From Gammaproteobacteria bacterium (lineage in GTDB: Bacteria; Pseudomonadota; Gammaproteobacteria; Pseudomonadales; Balneatricaceae), in NCBI GenBank assembly GCA_030748435.1, contig JASMLZ010000095.1:1-64000 (forward strand): a DNA stretch of 64,000 nucleotides, read 5' to 3'. Each line of letters begins with the position of its first letter. The first letter of the stretch is position 1. Shown piece by piece: positions 36,740 through 45,604 of this stretch. The translations under genes and the position numbers were made by a program. The notes beneath the pieces are model-generated. The model saw nothing but the letters and a program-made list of their open reading frames with translations, did not search any database and was not told the origin of the DNA.

Positions 36740-37660
36740 ATGCTGAGTTTTATTATTAAAAGGGCCCTTGAGGCCATACCCACCATGTTGGTACTGACGT
36801 TTGTATCATTTATGTTGATGTATTTGGCGCCGGGTAGTCCTTTTTTAACTGAAAAAGGTATGCCACCGGAAGTGTTGGCAAATATTAACGCCAAGTACAA
36901 TCTGGATAAACCGTTACTAGAGCAGTATATTATTTATTTGGGCAACTTGCTTCAGGGTGACTTTGGCCCTTCTTTTCGCTATCTGGATTTCAGCATCAAT
37001 GACCTCTTATGGCCAGGCTTGGTTGTTTCCGCCACCATTGGTATGTGGGCATTATTATTTGCTGTCATATCGGGTATAGCCATGGGTATGATGGCGGCAC
37101 TTAACCGCAATAAGACTACAGATTACAGTATTATGACCATCGCCATGCTGGGTATTGTTTTGCCCACCTTCGTGATGGCGCCATTATTGGTGTTGTTATT
37201 TTCCATTAAGTTACGCTGGCTGCCAGCCGGTGGCTGGAATGATGGTGCTGCACAGTATCTGGTACTGCCGGTAATCGCCGTGACGACTCATTTGGTGGCC
37301 CAAATTGCCCGTATTACGCGGGGTAGTCTAATTGAAGTGCTTAACAGTAATTTTATTCGCACAGCGCAAGCTAAGGGCCTGCCTTTTCGTTACATTATAT
37401 TCAAACATGCCTTCAAACCCATGATGTTACCAGTGGTATCTTATTTGGGGCCAGTTTTTGTGGGCGTGTTAACCGGTTCTGTGGTAATAGATGTTTACTT
37501 TGGAACGGGTGGTATTGGTCAGCATTTTGTCAATGGTGCTATTAATCGTGACTATTCTATGGTGATGGGTGTCACAGTATTATTAGGTGTTATGTACATC
37601 TTTTTTAATGCCGTGACCGATATCGTCTACGCCTTTATTGATCCAAAAATTAGATATTGA
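36740..37660 (+). CDS. oppB: Oligopeptide ABC transporter, permease OppB
   Basis: A 306-residue inner-membrane permease, closely similar to the E. coli protein from the MLSFIIKRALEAIPTM opening to the DPKIRY end, and of the same length. It has about six transmembrane segments and the EAA loop IRTAQAKGLPFRYIIFKHA. A TTG directly before the ATG extends the open frame by one codon; AGG at 36730-36732 suits the ATG at 36740. Confidence 0.96.
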   Translation: MLSFIIKRALEAIPTMLVLTFVSFMLMYLAPGSPFLTEKGMPPEVLANINAKYNLDKPLLEQYIIYLGNLLQGDFGPSFRYLDFSINDLLWPGLVVSATIGMWALLFAVISGIAMGMMAALNRNKTTDYSIMTIAMLGIVLPTFVMAPLLVLLFSIKLRWLPAGGWNDGAAQYLVLPVIAVTTHLVAQIARITRGSLIEVLNSNFIRTAQAKGLPFRYIIFKHAFKPMMLPVVSYLGPVFVGVLTGSVVIDVYFGTGGIGQHFVNGAINRDYSMVMGVTVLLGVMYIFFNAVTDIVYAFIDPKIRY

Positions 37661-37674
37661 GAGATAGCCTTTTT

Positions 37675-38610
37675 ATGTTGTTTAAGTCCCGACAAGCTGT
37701 TAGTCAGTTAGCCGCAGCTTTAGCTGATAATGATAACGCTGTATTAGAAGGACGTAGTTTATGGCAGGATGCCAGACGCCGTTTCTTCCATAATAAGGCG
37801 GCTGTGGTAAGTTTGTTTATCATAGGCCTGATTATTTTATTTGCCTTGGGTGGCAGTCAGTTTGCGCAATATAGTTACGAAGAGATTGACTGGTTAGCTC
37901 TGTCCGATCCAGTCAGTTTGGGGCGGCCTTCTATAGAAACAGGTCACTATTTTGGTACCGATAAGTTAGGGCGTGACCTGTATGCCAGAACAGTTCAGGG
38001 TAGCCAAATATCCCTGCTGGTTGGTATTTTGAGCAGCCTTGTCGCCATATTGATAGGAACCTTGTATGGCGCAGCTTCAGGTTTTATTGGTGGCCGTGTT
38101 GATTCATTTATGATGCGTATTGTTGAGATACTTAGTGCTATGCCATTTATGTTTTTTGTGATTATGCTGATGGTTATGTTTGGTCGACAGATAATCCTGA
38201 TCTTTGTGGCTATTGGTGCGGTATCCTGGTTGGATATGGCGCGTATTGTCCGTGGTCAGACCCTAAGTTTGAAAAATAAGGAATTTATTGAGGCAGCCAA
38301 TGCCTGTGGTGTCAGTCAGTGGCGTATTCTGGTGCGTCATATTGTGCCTAATGTACTTGGTATTGTTTTGGTTTACGCATCTTTGATGATTCCTGGCATG
38401 ATTGTTTTTGAGTCCTTTATCAGTTTTCTGGGCTTAGGGGTACAAGAACCACAAACCAGTTGGGGGGCACTGATAAATGAAGGTGTAGCAACTATGGAAA
38501 TTGCATTATGGCAACTGCTCTTTCCTCTAACATTTCTTGTGGTAACCCTGTTCTGTTTTAATTTTGTCGGTGATGGCTTGCGCGACGCCCTGGATCCAAA
38601 GGAACGCTAA
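37675..38610 (+). CDS. oppC: Oligopeptide ABC transporter, permease OppC
   Basis: A 311-residue inner-membrane permease. GRSLWQDARRRF, YFGTDKLGRDLYAR, MPFMFFVIMLM and the terminal GDGLRDALDP are hallmark OppC segments; the EAA loop is EFIEAANACGVSQWRILVRHI. The open frame reaches back to a TTG overlapping the oppB stop, but the ATG at 37675 fits the family start better; GAGAG lies about 12 bases ahead, so the ribosome-binding site is only moderate. Confidence 0.95.
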   Translation: MLFKSRQAVSQLAAALADNDNAVLEGRSLWQDARRRFFHNKAAVVSLFIIGLIILFALGGSQFAQYSYEEIDWLALSDPVSLGRPSIETGHYFGTDKLGRDLYARTVQGSQISLLVGILSSLVAILIGTLYGAASGFIGGRVDSFMMRIVEILSAMPFMFFVIMLMVMFGRQIILIFVAIGAVSWLDMARIVRGQTLSLKNKEFIEAANACGVSQWRILVRHIVPNVLGIVLVYASLMIPGMIVFESFISFLGLGVQEPQTSWGALINEGVATMEIALWQLLFPLTFLVVTLFCFNFVGDGLRDALDPKER

Positions 38611-38612
38611 TC

Positions 38613-39587
38613 ATGGAACTATTGAAGGTAAGTAATCTGAATGTAGTTTTTGATACTCCAGATGGTGTGGTTACAGCGGTTAAGAACCTGAGTTTTAGTG
38701 TTGCTGCCGGGCAAACTCTGGGTATTGTTGGTGAGTCTGGATCAGGTAAATCGCAAACGGCTTTTGCCATTATGGGATTGCTGGCCAGTAATGGTCGGGT
38801 GAGTGGCAGTGTGCAGTTTGCCGGTCAGGAACTGGTTGGCATGTCGCCACAACAACTAAACAAAATTCGGGCTGAGCAAATTGCGATGATTTTTCAGGAC
38901 CCGATGACTTCTCTTAATCCTTATTTAAAGGTGGGGGAGCAGTTGATGGAAGTACTTACCCATCATAAAGGTATGGACAAAGCGGCGGCGCGAATCCACT
39001 CTATACGCATGCTTGAAGCTGTCAAGATGCCTGAAGCAAGTAAACGCATGTCTATGTATCCCCATGAATTTTCGGGAGGTATGCGGCAGCGGGTGATGAT
39101 TGCTATGGCTTTGCTTTGTGACCCTAAATTGCTTATTGCTGACGAGCCAACGACCGCTCTCGATGTTACTGTGCAAGCTCAGATTATGACGCTTTTGGAT
39201 GAATTAAAGTCTGAATTTGATACCGCTATCATGTTAATTACCCATGACTTGGGTGTGGTAGCTGGCGTTTGCGATGCGGTGATGGTGATGTACGCTGGGC
39301 AGACCATGGAATATGGCACAACAGAAGAAATCTTTTATCAGCCCAGTCATCCCTATACAGGTGGGCTATTGGAGTCTGTGCCACGTTTGGATACCCAGAG
39401 CGAAACACTTGCCACCATTGCGGGTAATCCACCCAACCTCCTGCACCTGCCTACGGGCTGTCCGTTTCAGGAGCGCTGTAGTCTAACCCAAGCAGTATGT
39501 AGTAAAACCATGCCGGAGCTGATTCAGTTTGCTAATTCTAGGCAACGAGCCTGCCATGCGGCCATAGAAAAGGTAGGTGTCCTATGA
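38613..39587 (+). CDS. oppD: Oligopeptide ABC transporter, ATPase OppD
   Basis: A 324-residue ABC ATPase with Walker A GESGSGKSQ (about 38-46), a Q-loop MIFQDPMTSLNP, signature FSGGMRQR, Walker B LLIADEPTTALD and switch His in LITHDLG. The C-terminal oligopeptide-transporter extension ends with a cysteine set (GCPFQERCSLTQAVC...C) that binds a [4Fe-4S] cluster in Dpp/Opp ATPases. AGGAAC precedes the start 2 bp after oppC. Confidence 0.95.
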   Translation: MELLKVSNLNVVFDTPDGVVTAVKNLSFSVAAGQTLGIVGESGSGKSQTAFAIMGLLASNGRVSGSVQFAGQELVGMSPQQLNKIRAEQIAMIFQDPMTSLNPYLKVGEQLMEVLTHHKGMDKAAARIHSIRMLEAVKMPEASKRMSMYPHEFSGGMRQRVMIAMALLCDPKLLIADEPTTALDVTVQAQIMTLLDELKSEFDTAIMLITHDLGVVAGVCDAVMVMYAGQTMEYGTTEEIFYQPSHPYTGGLLESVPRLDTQSETLATIAGNPPNLLHLPTGCPFQERCSLTQAVCSKTMPELIQFANSRQRACHAAIEKVGVL

Positions 39588-40576
39588 CCAATAATAGGAT
39601 TATGCAGGTACAGGACCTGAAGGTACATTTTGATATTCAACCGGAAAACTCTTGGCCTTGGACTAAGCCTTTAAGTTTAAAAGCTGTCGATGGGGTAAGT
39701 CTGGATATTTTTGAAGGTGAAACCTTAGGTATAGTGGGTGAGTCGGGTTGTGGCAAATCTACTCTGGCTCGTGCCCTGATTGGCATGCTGCCAGCCAGAG
39801 AAGGCAAGGTGGCCTGGTTAGGTCAGGATTTAACGCAACTGGATAAACGCAGTATGCGCGCCAAGCGCCAAGAGCTGCAAATGATTTTTCAGGATCCGCT
39901 GGCTTCTTTGAACCCGCGTATGAATATTGGTGATATCATTGCTGAACCACTGCAAACCTTTTTTCCCAACATGCCAAAGGCAGAAAGAAAGCAAAAAGTT
40001 CAGGATATGATGGCTAAGGTTGGCTTATTGCCGAACCTGATTAACCGTTATCCACATGAGTTTTCAGGCGGTCAATGCCAGCGCATTGGTATTGCTAGAG
40101 CCTTGATACTGGAGCCTAAATTGGTGATTTGTGACGAGCCCGTATCGGCATTGGATGTGTCGATTCAGGCACAGGTCATCAATTTGCTTATGGCCCTACA
40201 AAAGGAAATGGGGCTATCGTTGGTTTTTATTGCTCATGACCTGAGTGTGGTGCGCCATATTAGTGATCGTGTGATGGTCATGTATTTGGGTAATGCTATG
40301 GAAGTTGCGGAGGCTAATGAACTCTATACCAACCCTCAGCATCCCTATACTAAGGCGTTGATGTCAGCAGTGCCTATTCCAGATCCGATGATAGAACGTA
40401 ACAAGACCATCGAATTGTTACAAGGAGATTTACCATCGCCTATCAATCCACCCAGTGGTTGCGTATTTCGTACTCGTTGTCCGCAGGCTTTGGCCAAGTG
40501 TGCGGACTATGCACCTGCGCTGCAGACTTTACCAGATGCTGAACACCAAATAGCCTGCCATTTAATTGGGCCCTAA
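39584..40576 (+). CDS. oppF: Oligopeptide ABC transporter, ATPase OppF
   Basis: A 330-residue partner ATPase of OppD. It has Walker A GESGCGKST, signature FSGGQCQRIG (Cys in place of the more common Arg), Walker B LVICDEPVSALD, switch His in IAHDLSVV and a C-terminal CVFRTRCPQALAKC cluster-binding motif. Its start overlaps the oppD stop by 4 bp (ATGA). It ends the opp operon. Confidence 0.95.
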   Translation: MTNNRIMQVQDLKVHFDIQPENSWPWTKPLSLKAVDGVSLDIFEGETLGIVGESGCGKSTLARALIGMLPAREGKVAWLGQDLTQLDKRSMRAKRQELQMIFQDPLASLNPRMNIGDIIAEPLQTFFPNMPKAERKQKVQDMMAKVGLLPNLINRYPHEFSGGQCQRIGIARALILEPKLVICDEPVSALDVSIQAQVINLLMALQKEMGLSLVFIAHDLSVVRHISDRVMVMYLGNAMEVAEANELYTNPQHPYTKALMSAVPIPDPMIERNKTIELLQGDLPSPINPPSGCVFRTRCPQALAKCADYAPALQTLPDAEHQIACHLIGP

Positions 40577-40733
40577 GGTAACTCGAAATAGTTTATAAAG
40601 CCATTATTGCAAGTGAATGAGGTAATCTTTTTTTGATAGAAAAAAGGTGAGAAGTTTGTCGCGTTGCTCACTATAATCAGTTTTGATGGCCTTCCCCAAG
40701 CTTTATGGTTGGTGTTTATTGCGATATGTTCAG

Positions 40734-40806
40734 GGTCTGATTTTAACCCGACCATGTCGGACTGATACCCAAAGCAATTGCAGGGCTTATGCAATTCGGC
40801 TTGCAG
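40734..40806 (+). repeat. REP-like intergenic repeat, copy D (degenerate)
   Basis: Keeps GGTCTGATTTTAACCCGACC, ATGTCGGACTGATACCCAAAG and the terminal TTGCAG of the family, but the right arm has decayed. It lies in the 296-bp gap between oppF and the PhnA-like gene, where nothing else is clear. Confidence 0.65.
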
Positions 40807-40872
40807 TTTTTTCAAAGGTATTTATAAACCCTGTGGTATCATAGGGTTTAGCTTTTATAACAGTGCCTTATC

Positions 40873-41208
40873 ATGTCCGAATTACCTCCTTGCCCTCAGT
40901 GTCAGTCCCCTTATGCTTATGCCGATGCCAGTTTACTGGTGTGTCCCGAATGTGCCCATGAATGGCAACCCGGCAGTGTCGATCAGGAAGATAAACTGTT
41001 AGTGCGTGATAGTAATGGTAATTTATTACAGGATGGTGATACGGTGACCGTGATTAAAGATCTTAAGGTTAAAGGGTCATCGTTGGTGGTTAAGGTGGGC
41101 ACGAAAGCCAAGAATATTCGTTTGGTAGCAGGTGATCATGATATTGACTGCAAGATTCCCGGCCTTGGTGCCATGCAGTTAAAATCAGCATTTGTGAAGA
41201 AGCAATAG
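40873..41208 (+). CDS. PhnA/YjdM-like zinc-ribbon protein
   Basis: A 111-residue protein with an N-terminal zinc ribbon (CPQC at 7-10 and CPEC at 27-30) and a C-terminal KOW/SH3-like beta domain ([18 protein letters not shown]...). The length and both domains match E. coli YjdM (formerly PhnA), which despite its old name is not needed for phosphonate use; its role is unknown. It stands alone. Confidence 0.9.
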   Translation: MSELPPCPQCQSPYAYADASLLVCPECAHEWQPGSVDQEDKLLVRDSNGNLLQDGDTVTVIKDLKVKGSSLVVKVGTKAKNIRLVAGDHDIDCKIPGLGAMQLKSAFVKKQ

Positions 41209-41212
41209 CCTG

Positions 41213-41827
41213 TTATTGGTTTACCATTTTTATATCGACTTGAGGCCAGCCTTTTAAGGCTTGGTACAGTGCTGCCTTGTTGGCTTGAGGCAGCTTAATC
41301 CTGAGTTGCAACTGCTGTCCATATTGACGATCAATAACCTCGCCACCATGGCTTTGGCACAGATGTTCTATTTTGCCGCTTAGGTCATAGGGCAGGTCGA
41401 TACCAAGTTCATATTGCTCTAGCTTTACTATGGTTGGGCAGTCAGCAAGTACGGCTTTGATAGCATCGCCATAGGCTCTTACCAAGCCGCCAGTGCCCAG
41501 TTTGGTGCCGCCAAAATAGCGTATAACAACAACACTTACTTCGCCGATATTGGCATGGCTAAGTACCTGTAGCATGGGCCTGCCAGCCGTACCGGAAGGT
41601 TCGCCGGCATCACTAAAACCCCAGTAAGTGCTGTTATCAGGTGCGGCGGCGACCACTGCCCAGCAATGGTGGTTGGCGTCAGGGTATAATGCCCGCATGG
41701 CGTGTAGATGCTGATTACAGGCGTCACGGCCGGGAGCATGGCGCAGGTTGGCGATAAACAGACTCTGCTTGACGGTAATGCGTGTTTCCAGATCTTGGTC
41801 ATGCAGGTCAGGTATGGGGTAGGTCAT
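41213..41827 (-). CDS. yigZ: YigZ/IMPACT family protein
   Basis: A 204-residue UPF0029/IMPACT protein. The N-terminal domain holds the typical SLFIANLRHAPGRDACNQHLH, CWAVVAA, FSDAGEPSGTAGRPML and VVVIRYFGGTKLGTGGLVRAYG. The C-terminal ferredoxin-like domain is of the DUF1949 type. Bacterial members are uncharacterised; the eukaryotic relative IMPACT regulates Gcn2. Its stop is 5 bp from the convergent PhnA-like gene. Confidence 0.92.
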   Translation of the reverse strand: MTYPIPDLHDQDLETRITVKQSLFIANLRHAPGRDACNQHLHAMRALYPDANHHCWAVVAAAPDNSTYWGFSDAGEPSGTAGRPMLQVLSHANIGEVSVVVIRYFGGTKLGTGGLVRAYGDAIKAVLADCPTIVKLEQYELGIDLPYDLSGKIEHLCQSHGGEVIDRQYGQQLQLRIKLPQANKAALYQALKGWPQVDIKMVNQ

Positions 41828-41901
41828 GGTTGCGCTAGGTTATCGGGCTGGTTAATCCTACAATATCACACAATAAGGTTTAACAATCAGTTAATTATTA
41901 T

Positions 41902-42142
41902 CCTAAAAACCTCAGTTGATCGCTTATATCTTGCGTAAGATGTTGAAATGCAATTAAAATGGTCAGCCATTCTATTCACCCTACGGTGAGTTCAAAAACG
42001 CTATACTGTTTTGCGCTGGATCCAAAACCACAAACTATCGTTGCCGATCTTGCTAAGGGCTACGTACATTGCCCGCGAGCGACGCCTTGTTTTACGGCCC
42101 TGTCGCTCAGCGCAAACCCTGTGTTCAACTGAGGTTTTTAGG
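41902..42142 (+). mobile_element. MITE-like element, copy 2 (241 bp)
   Basis: The same element as at 6754-6995, with identical perfect 18-bp terminal inverted repeats and the same flanking ATTAT on both sides (41897-41901 and 42143-42147). The internal GGATCCAAAACC and CGCCTTGTTTT blocks are shared; the rest has drifted. The right-hand ATTAT contains the first two bases of the tcdA start codon, so the insertion abuts that gene and replaces its leader. It fills most of the 318-bp gap before tcdA. Confidence 0.8.
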
Positions 42143-42145
42143 ATT

Positions 42146-42967
42146 ATGGTCGATTTAGAACATCGCTTTGGCGGTATACAACGCCTCTATGGTTTTGAGG
42201 CTTTTGAAATGATAACCCAGGCTCATATATGTGTAGTGGGCATTGGTGGGGTTGGCACCTGGGTGGCGGAAGCGCTGGCTCGATCAGGAGTAGGCAGGCT
42301 AACGCTGATTGATATGGATGACGTTTGCGAAACCAATATCAATCGGCAATTGGTGGCTCTTGAGTCGACTCTGGAGGTGGCCAAAGTAGAGGTAATGGCA
42401 GCGCGTATTGGTGATATTAACCCGGCTTGCGAGTGTCGGGTCATAGAAGATTTTATTGGTCCACACAATCTTTCTGAGTATCTCGATAAAGACTTTGATT
42501 ATGTCATTGATGCCTGTGATAGCATCAAAGCCAAAGCGGCTATGATTTACTGGTGTAAGCGTAATAAGATTCCCATATTAACCATCGGTGGGGCTGGCGG
42601 CCAAACAGATCCAACGCAGATTCAGGTGGCAGATTTGTCCCAGACCAAGGCCGATCCTCTGGCTGCCAAGTTGCGAAATAACTTGCGCCGACACTATGGT
42701 TTTAGTGATAACAAACAGCGTAAATTCGGAGTTGATTGTGTGTTCTCTATGGAACAGCTGGTATACCCACATCCAGATGGCAGTGTCAGCTATGCCAAAC
42801 ATGCCAATATTGCGGGTGCCAAAATGGACTGCCAACGCGGCTTTGGTGCCGCTAGTTTTGTTACTGGCAGCTTTGCTTTTGTTGCGGTTAGTCGGGTTTT
42901 GGATAAGCTGATTGCACGTGCTAAAAGGCAGGCACAGATATTAGCAAAGGACAGCTCGTTGGATTAA
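42146..42967 (+). CDS. tcdA: tRNA threonylcarbamoyladenosine dehydratase TcdA
   Basis: An E1-like enzyme that cyclises t6A37 of tRNA to ct6A using ATP. The 273-residue product has the nucleotide-binding loop GIGGVGTWVAEALARSG (about 30-46), DMDDVCETNINRQ, and YVIDACDSIKAK. A C-terminal helix passes through the SGSFAFV-like region, here TGSFAFVAVS. The frame is open for 45 codons upstream, but those codons lie inside the MITE, so the ATG at 42146 is the start. Within the element's end, GAGG (42131-42134) or AGGA (42140-42143) are the only Shine-Dalgarno candidates, at poor spacing. Confidence 0.93.
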   Translation: MVDLEHRFGGIQRLYGFEAFEMITQAHICVVGIGGVGTWVAEALARSGVGRLTLIDMDDVCETNINRQLVALESTLEVAKVEVMAARIGDINPACECRVIEDFIGPHNLSEYLDKDFDYVIDACDSIKAKAAMIYWCKRNKIPILTIGGAGGQTDPTQIQVADLSQTKADPLAAKLRNNLRRHYGFSDNKQRKFGVDCVFSMEQLVYPHPDGSVSYAKHANIAGAKMDCQRGFGAASFVTGSFAFVAVSRVLDKLIARAKRQAQILAKDSSLD

Positions 42968-42977
42968 TAAGCCAAGC

Positions 42978-43029
42978 ACGCGCTATGTTAATAGGGCAGG
43001 CTGAATCCGACCTGCAGCCAACCCTACAG
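42978..43029 (+). repeat. REP-like intergenic repeat, copy E (partial)
   Basis: Only the right half of the family survives: GGGCAGGCTGAATCCGACCTGCAG, followed by a second CCTACAG. It lies directly after the tcdA stop. Confidence 0.5.
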
Positions 43030-43045
43030 TTGCCTTACCAGCAGT

Positions 43046-43255
43046 CTATTCATTGGGCAGGTTTTTTTTGCGTTGTGCTACCTGCTCCAGCACTGCAAGC
43101 TTTTGCTCGGCAGTCATCACGGGCCAATCACGGATTTCATCCTGGTGGCGTCCACAGCCTATGCAAACAGGCTGGTCGGCATAGAACTGACACAGGCTGA
43201 CACAAGGCGATGGGATGCTGGTATCGAATTGGCGGGGGCGAGATCGGCGAACCAT
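43046..43255 (-). CDS. DUF1289 family protein
   Basis: A 69-residue protein with the DUF1289 cysteine pattern: SPCVSLCQF, CIGCGRHQDEI and a trailing helix EQKLAVLEQV. Such small cysteine-rich proteins (YdhL-like) are common in Proteobacteria and probably bind iron-sulfur or zinc; the function is unknown. The open frame extends 18 codons to a TTG, without ribosome-binding site; neither start has one, so the ATG at 43255 is a choice by codon and family length. Confidence 0.75.
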   Translation of the reverse strand: MVRRSRPRQFDTSIPSPCVSLCQFYADQPVCIGCGRHQDEIRDWPVMTAEQKLAVLEQVAQRKKNLPNE

Positions 43256-43380
43256 ATGTAGTTTTATGCTGATGTAAAGGGGGCGATTATTATGTTTTTT
43301 TTCACGCAATGCAATCTATTCACACCAGTTATGGTTAAGCAAATACAGAACTGATAAAATACGCCGCCTTTTGTATTTCA

Positions 43381-43935
43381 ATGACTACGATTTTATCAAT
43401 GCGTTTATTGTCAGTTTTTGCTGCCCTTTGGGGATTGGTTGGTGTCTTGGCTCTGTTAAGCTTTTCTGTTTATCGACTGGGCTTTATTGCTGCCACTTTT
43501 TTTGCTTACCCTGCTAGTTATTGGCACTGGGCTGCTTTACTCGTGTGGTTGTTTTTTATGGCCTATAGTGAGGGTTATAAAGGCTTTCAGTTAGCCTTTG
43601 CGCCTCGGGTTGCGGCTCGTTTGCATTGGCTTGTTATCAACCCCAAGCCATGGTTGGTGATATTGGCTCCGCTATATGCTATGGGCTTTATTTACGCCAG
43701 CTACAAGCGTATGCTCATCAGCCATATGATTCTGGTAATGGTACTGGTGTTTGTATTGCTTGCCGAAGTTTTACCAGCCCCCTGGCGCGCTATTGTTGAT
43801 GCTGGTGTCGTGTTGGGTTTGTCATGGGGTATTGTGGCTATTTTGGTCTGTTCGGTAAAAGTGCTTTTATGCTCTGCTGACAGGGTAGATCCAGAACTGC
43901 CTGAGCGCAGTAAAGCCATTGCAGGTAGAGTTTAG
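43381..43935 (+). CDS. Predicted integral membrane protein, unknown function
   Basis: A 184-residue hydrophobic protein with about five transmembrane segments (near 10-35, 45-62, 88-105, 112-130, 140-165). I do not recognise the family. The SYWHWAALLVWLFFMAYSEGYKGFQLAFAPR stretch between helices looks conserved and could mark the domain. A -10-like TAAAAT at 43355-43360 precedes it. A second ATG at codon 7 is an alternative start. Confidence 0.7.
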   Translation: MTTILSMRLLSVFAALWGLVGVLALLSFSVYRLGFIAATFFAYPASYWHWAALLVWLFFMAYSEGYKGFQLAFAPRVAARLHWLVINPKPWLVILAPLYAMGFIYASYKRMLISHMILVMVLVFVLLAEVLPAPWRAIVDAGVVLGLSWGIVAILVCSVKVLLCSADRVDPELPERSKAIAGRV

Positions 43936-43972
43936 CCTGTAAAGTAACTCATCAATATAGGACGCACATGTT

Positions 43973-44821
43973 ATGCAGTCTGTACTGTGGATGATTGGTG
44001 CCATCGCTTCCTTTAGTTTGATGGCCGTGGGTGCGCGCGAATTAAGTGCTCATCTGGATACCTTTGAGGTGTTGACTCTGCGCAGTCTGATTGGCCTTAT
44101 TATCGTCATGGCCATTATTTACTGGCGTGGCCAACCTGAATTATTTGTAACCCAGCGCACGCATGCCCACTTAGGGCGTAATCTATTTCATTTCTACGGT
44201 CAGGCCAGTTGGTTTTTTGCCATTGGTATGATTCCACTGGCACAGGTTTTTGCGCTTGAGTTTACGGTACCAATTTGGGTGCTGGTGATTGCTGCTGTAT
44301 TTCTGGCGGAACCTATTACCCTAAGAAAACTGGTGGCGGTTGGTTTGGGTATGGCGGGTGTACTGTTAATTGTAAGGCCCGGAGCGGGAACGCTGTCAAC
44401 GGGTATGCTGGTGATGTTGTTTGGTGCTATTGGCTTTGCGGTAGCCATTGTATTTAATAAAAAACTGGTTTCCACCGAGCATCCATTGACCATTGTTTTT
44501 TATATGTCATTAATGCAGTTGCCAATCAATGCCATCTTGACCGGGGGGGATTGGACCATGCCAGAGGATTGGATGTGGGTATGGTTATTAGTCATTGGTG
44601 GTGCTGGTATTAGTGCTCATTTTTGTGCTTCCAAAGCCATGCAAACAGTGGAGGTGAGTAGTATTATGGCTATGGACTTTTTACGTTTGCCCGTGATTGC
44701 TCTGGTAGGCATGTTGCTTTACGGTGAGTTGTTTGACTGGTGGGTGATCGTTGGTGGTGGGCTGATGATTATTGGTAATATGATTGGTCAAGGCTTGTGG
44801 CGTAAGCATAATCTCATTTAA
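43973..44821 (+). CDS. DMT-superfamily (EamA) transporter
   Basis: A 282-residue inner-membrane protein with ten predicted transmembrane helices in two EamA repeats, e.g. FYGQASWFFAIGMIPLAQVFALEFTVPIWV in the first. The drug/metabolite transporter family exports amino acids, nucleosides or other metabolites; the substrate cannot be read from sequence. Its 3' end overlaps the convergent methyltransferase gene by 4 bp. Start is plausible but the ribosome-binding site (GGAC) is weak. Confidence 0.85.
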   Translation: MQSVLWMIGAIASFSLMAVGARELSAHLDTFEVLTLRSLIGLIIVMAIIYWRGQPELFVTQRTHAHLGRNLFHFYGQASWFFAIGMIPLAQVFALEFTVPIWVLVIAAVFLAEPITLRKLVAVGLGMAGVLLIVRPGAGTLSTGMLVMLFGAIGFAVAIVFNKKLVSTEHPLTIVFYMSLMQLPINAILTGGDWTMPEDWMWVWLLVIGGAGISAHFCASKAMQTVEVSSIMAMDFLRLPVIALVGMLLYGELFDWWVIVGGGLMIIGNMIGQGLWRKHNLI

Positions 44822-45603
44822 ATTGGTATTCTTGTTAATTTCGCGCTACGCACTTCTAGTAGTTGCTGTTGCAAATTATGCATTATATTAGCACTCATTT
44901 TACCAGCCTCTGGGCCCAGAGCTAGGCGCGCGCTGAATGGGCTGTGCGAAGTGTTATTGCGTGCTTGCTGGAGCCAGTGCAAGTTTTGTGCAGTGTGATT
45001 TTGCTGGTGTTCAATATGCCAGCCAAGTGTTTGGCAAAGTGCAACAAAGCTGGGCCAGGTTTGCAGATGGCTATATTTGCTTTGTGTAGCCCAAGGCGTT
45101 GGGTAGAGGATGCGGCTGGCTTCACTCTGCGGCGCCAGATAGACTTCGTGCAGTAATAAATGTCCACCTGGTTTGAGTACACGCCGTGCTCCTTCGAGTA
45201 AGGCCGGCTTATCGGCAATGGACATCATGGCATGCTGGCTCAAGATAAAATCAAATTGCTGATCAGCAAAGGGCAGGGCCAGGCTGTCTGCTACTTGATA
45301 ATGACAGTCAGGTGCCGGTGTTAAAGCACTATTTAACAGTTTGGCTGCCGCAATATAGTCTGCATCAATATCGCTGGCTATCATACGGCATCCATATTCC
45401 ATTGCTGCCAGGCGGGCACAGCCACCGAGACCCGCCCCCATATCCAGCCCATAAGTGGCCTTTGCAGGTAGCCACTGTAATAACTTATAAGTAGCCGCCA
45501 AGCCACCCATATGCAATTGATCCAAAGGGGCAAAATGTTGGCTGGTCCAGCCGCCAACGGGTGCCTGTGGTAATAGCTCCTGCAGCTGTTTAAGTATTCC
45601 CAT
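44818..45603 (-). CDS. Class I SAM-dependent methyltransferase
   Basis: A 261-residue methyltransferase. Motif I is LDMGAGLGGCARLAA, preceded by GGLAATYKLL. Motif II-like SDIDADYI and motif post-I FDFILSQHAMMSI follow, and RRVLKPGGHLLLHEVYL matches the UbiE/ubiquinone-type fold. The substrate is unknown. The ATG at 45603 begins one base after the aacS stop and has no own Shine-Dalgarno, so it appears translationally coupled to the leucine-degradation operon; an open frame extends 21 codons into aacS. Confidence 0.8.
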   Translation of the reverse strand: MGILKQLQELLPQAPVGGWTSQHFAPLDQLHMGGLAATYKLLQWLPAKATYGLDMGAGLGGCARLAAMEYGCRMIASDIDADYIAAAKLLNSALTPAPDCHYQVADSLALPFADQQFDFILSQHAMMSIADKPALLEGARRVLKPGGHLLLHEVYLAPQSEASRILYPTPWATQSKYSHLQTWPSFVALCQTLGWHIEHQQNHTAQNLHWLQQARNNTSHSPFSARLALGPEAGKMSANIMHNLQQQLLEVRSAKLTRIPI

Positions 45604-45604
45604 C

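Noticed and set aside
42011-42145. 45-codon N-terminal extension of TcdA
   Set aside because: These codons are element sequence; TcdA homologues start near MVDLEHRFGG.
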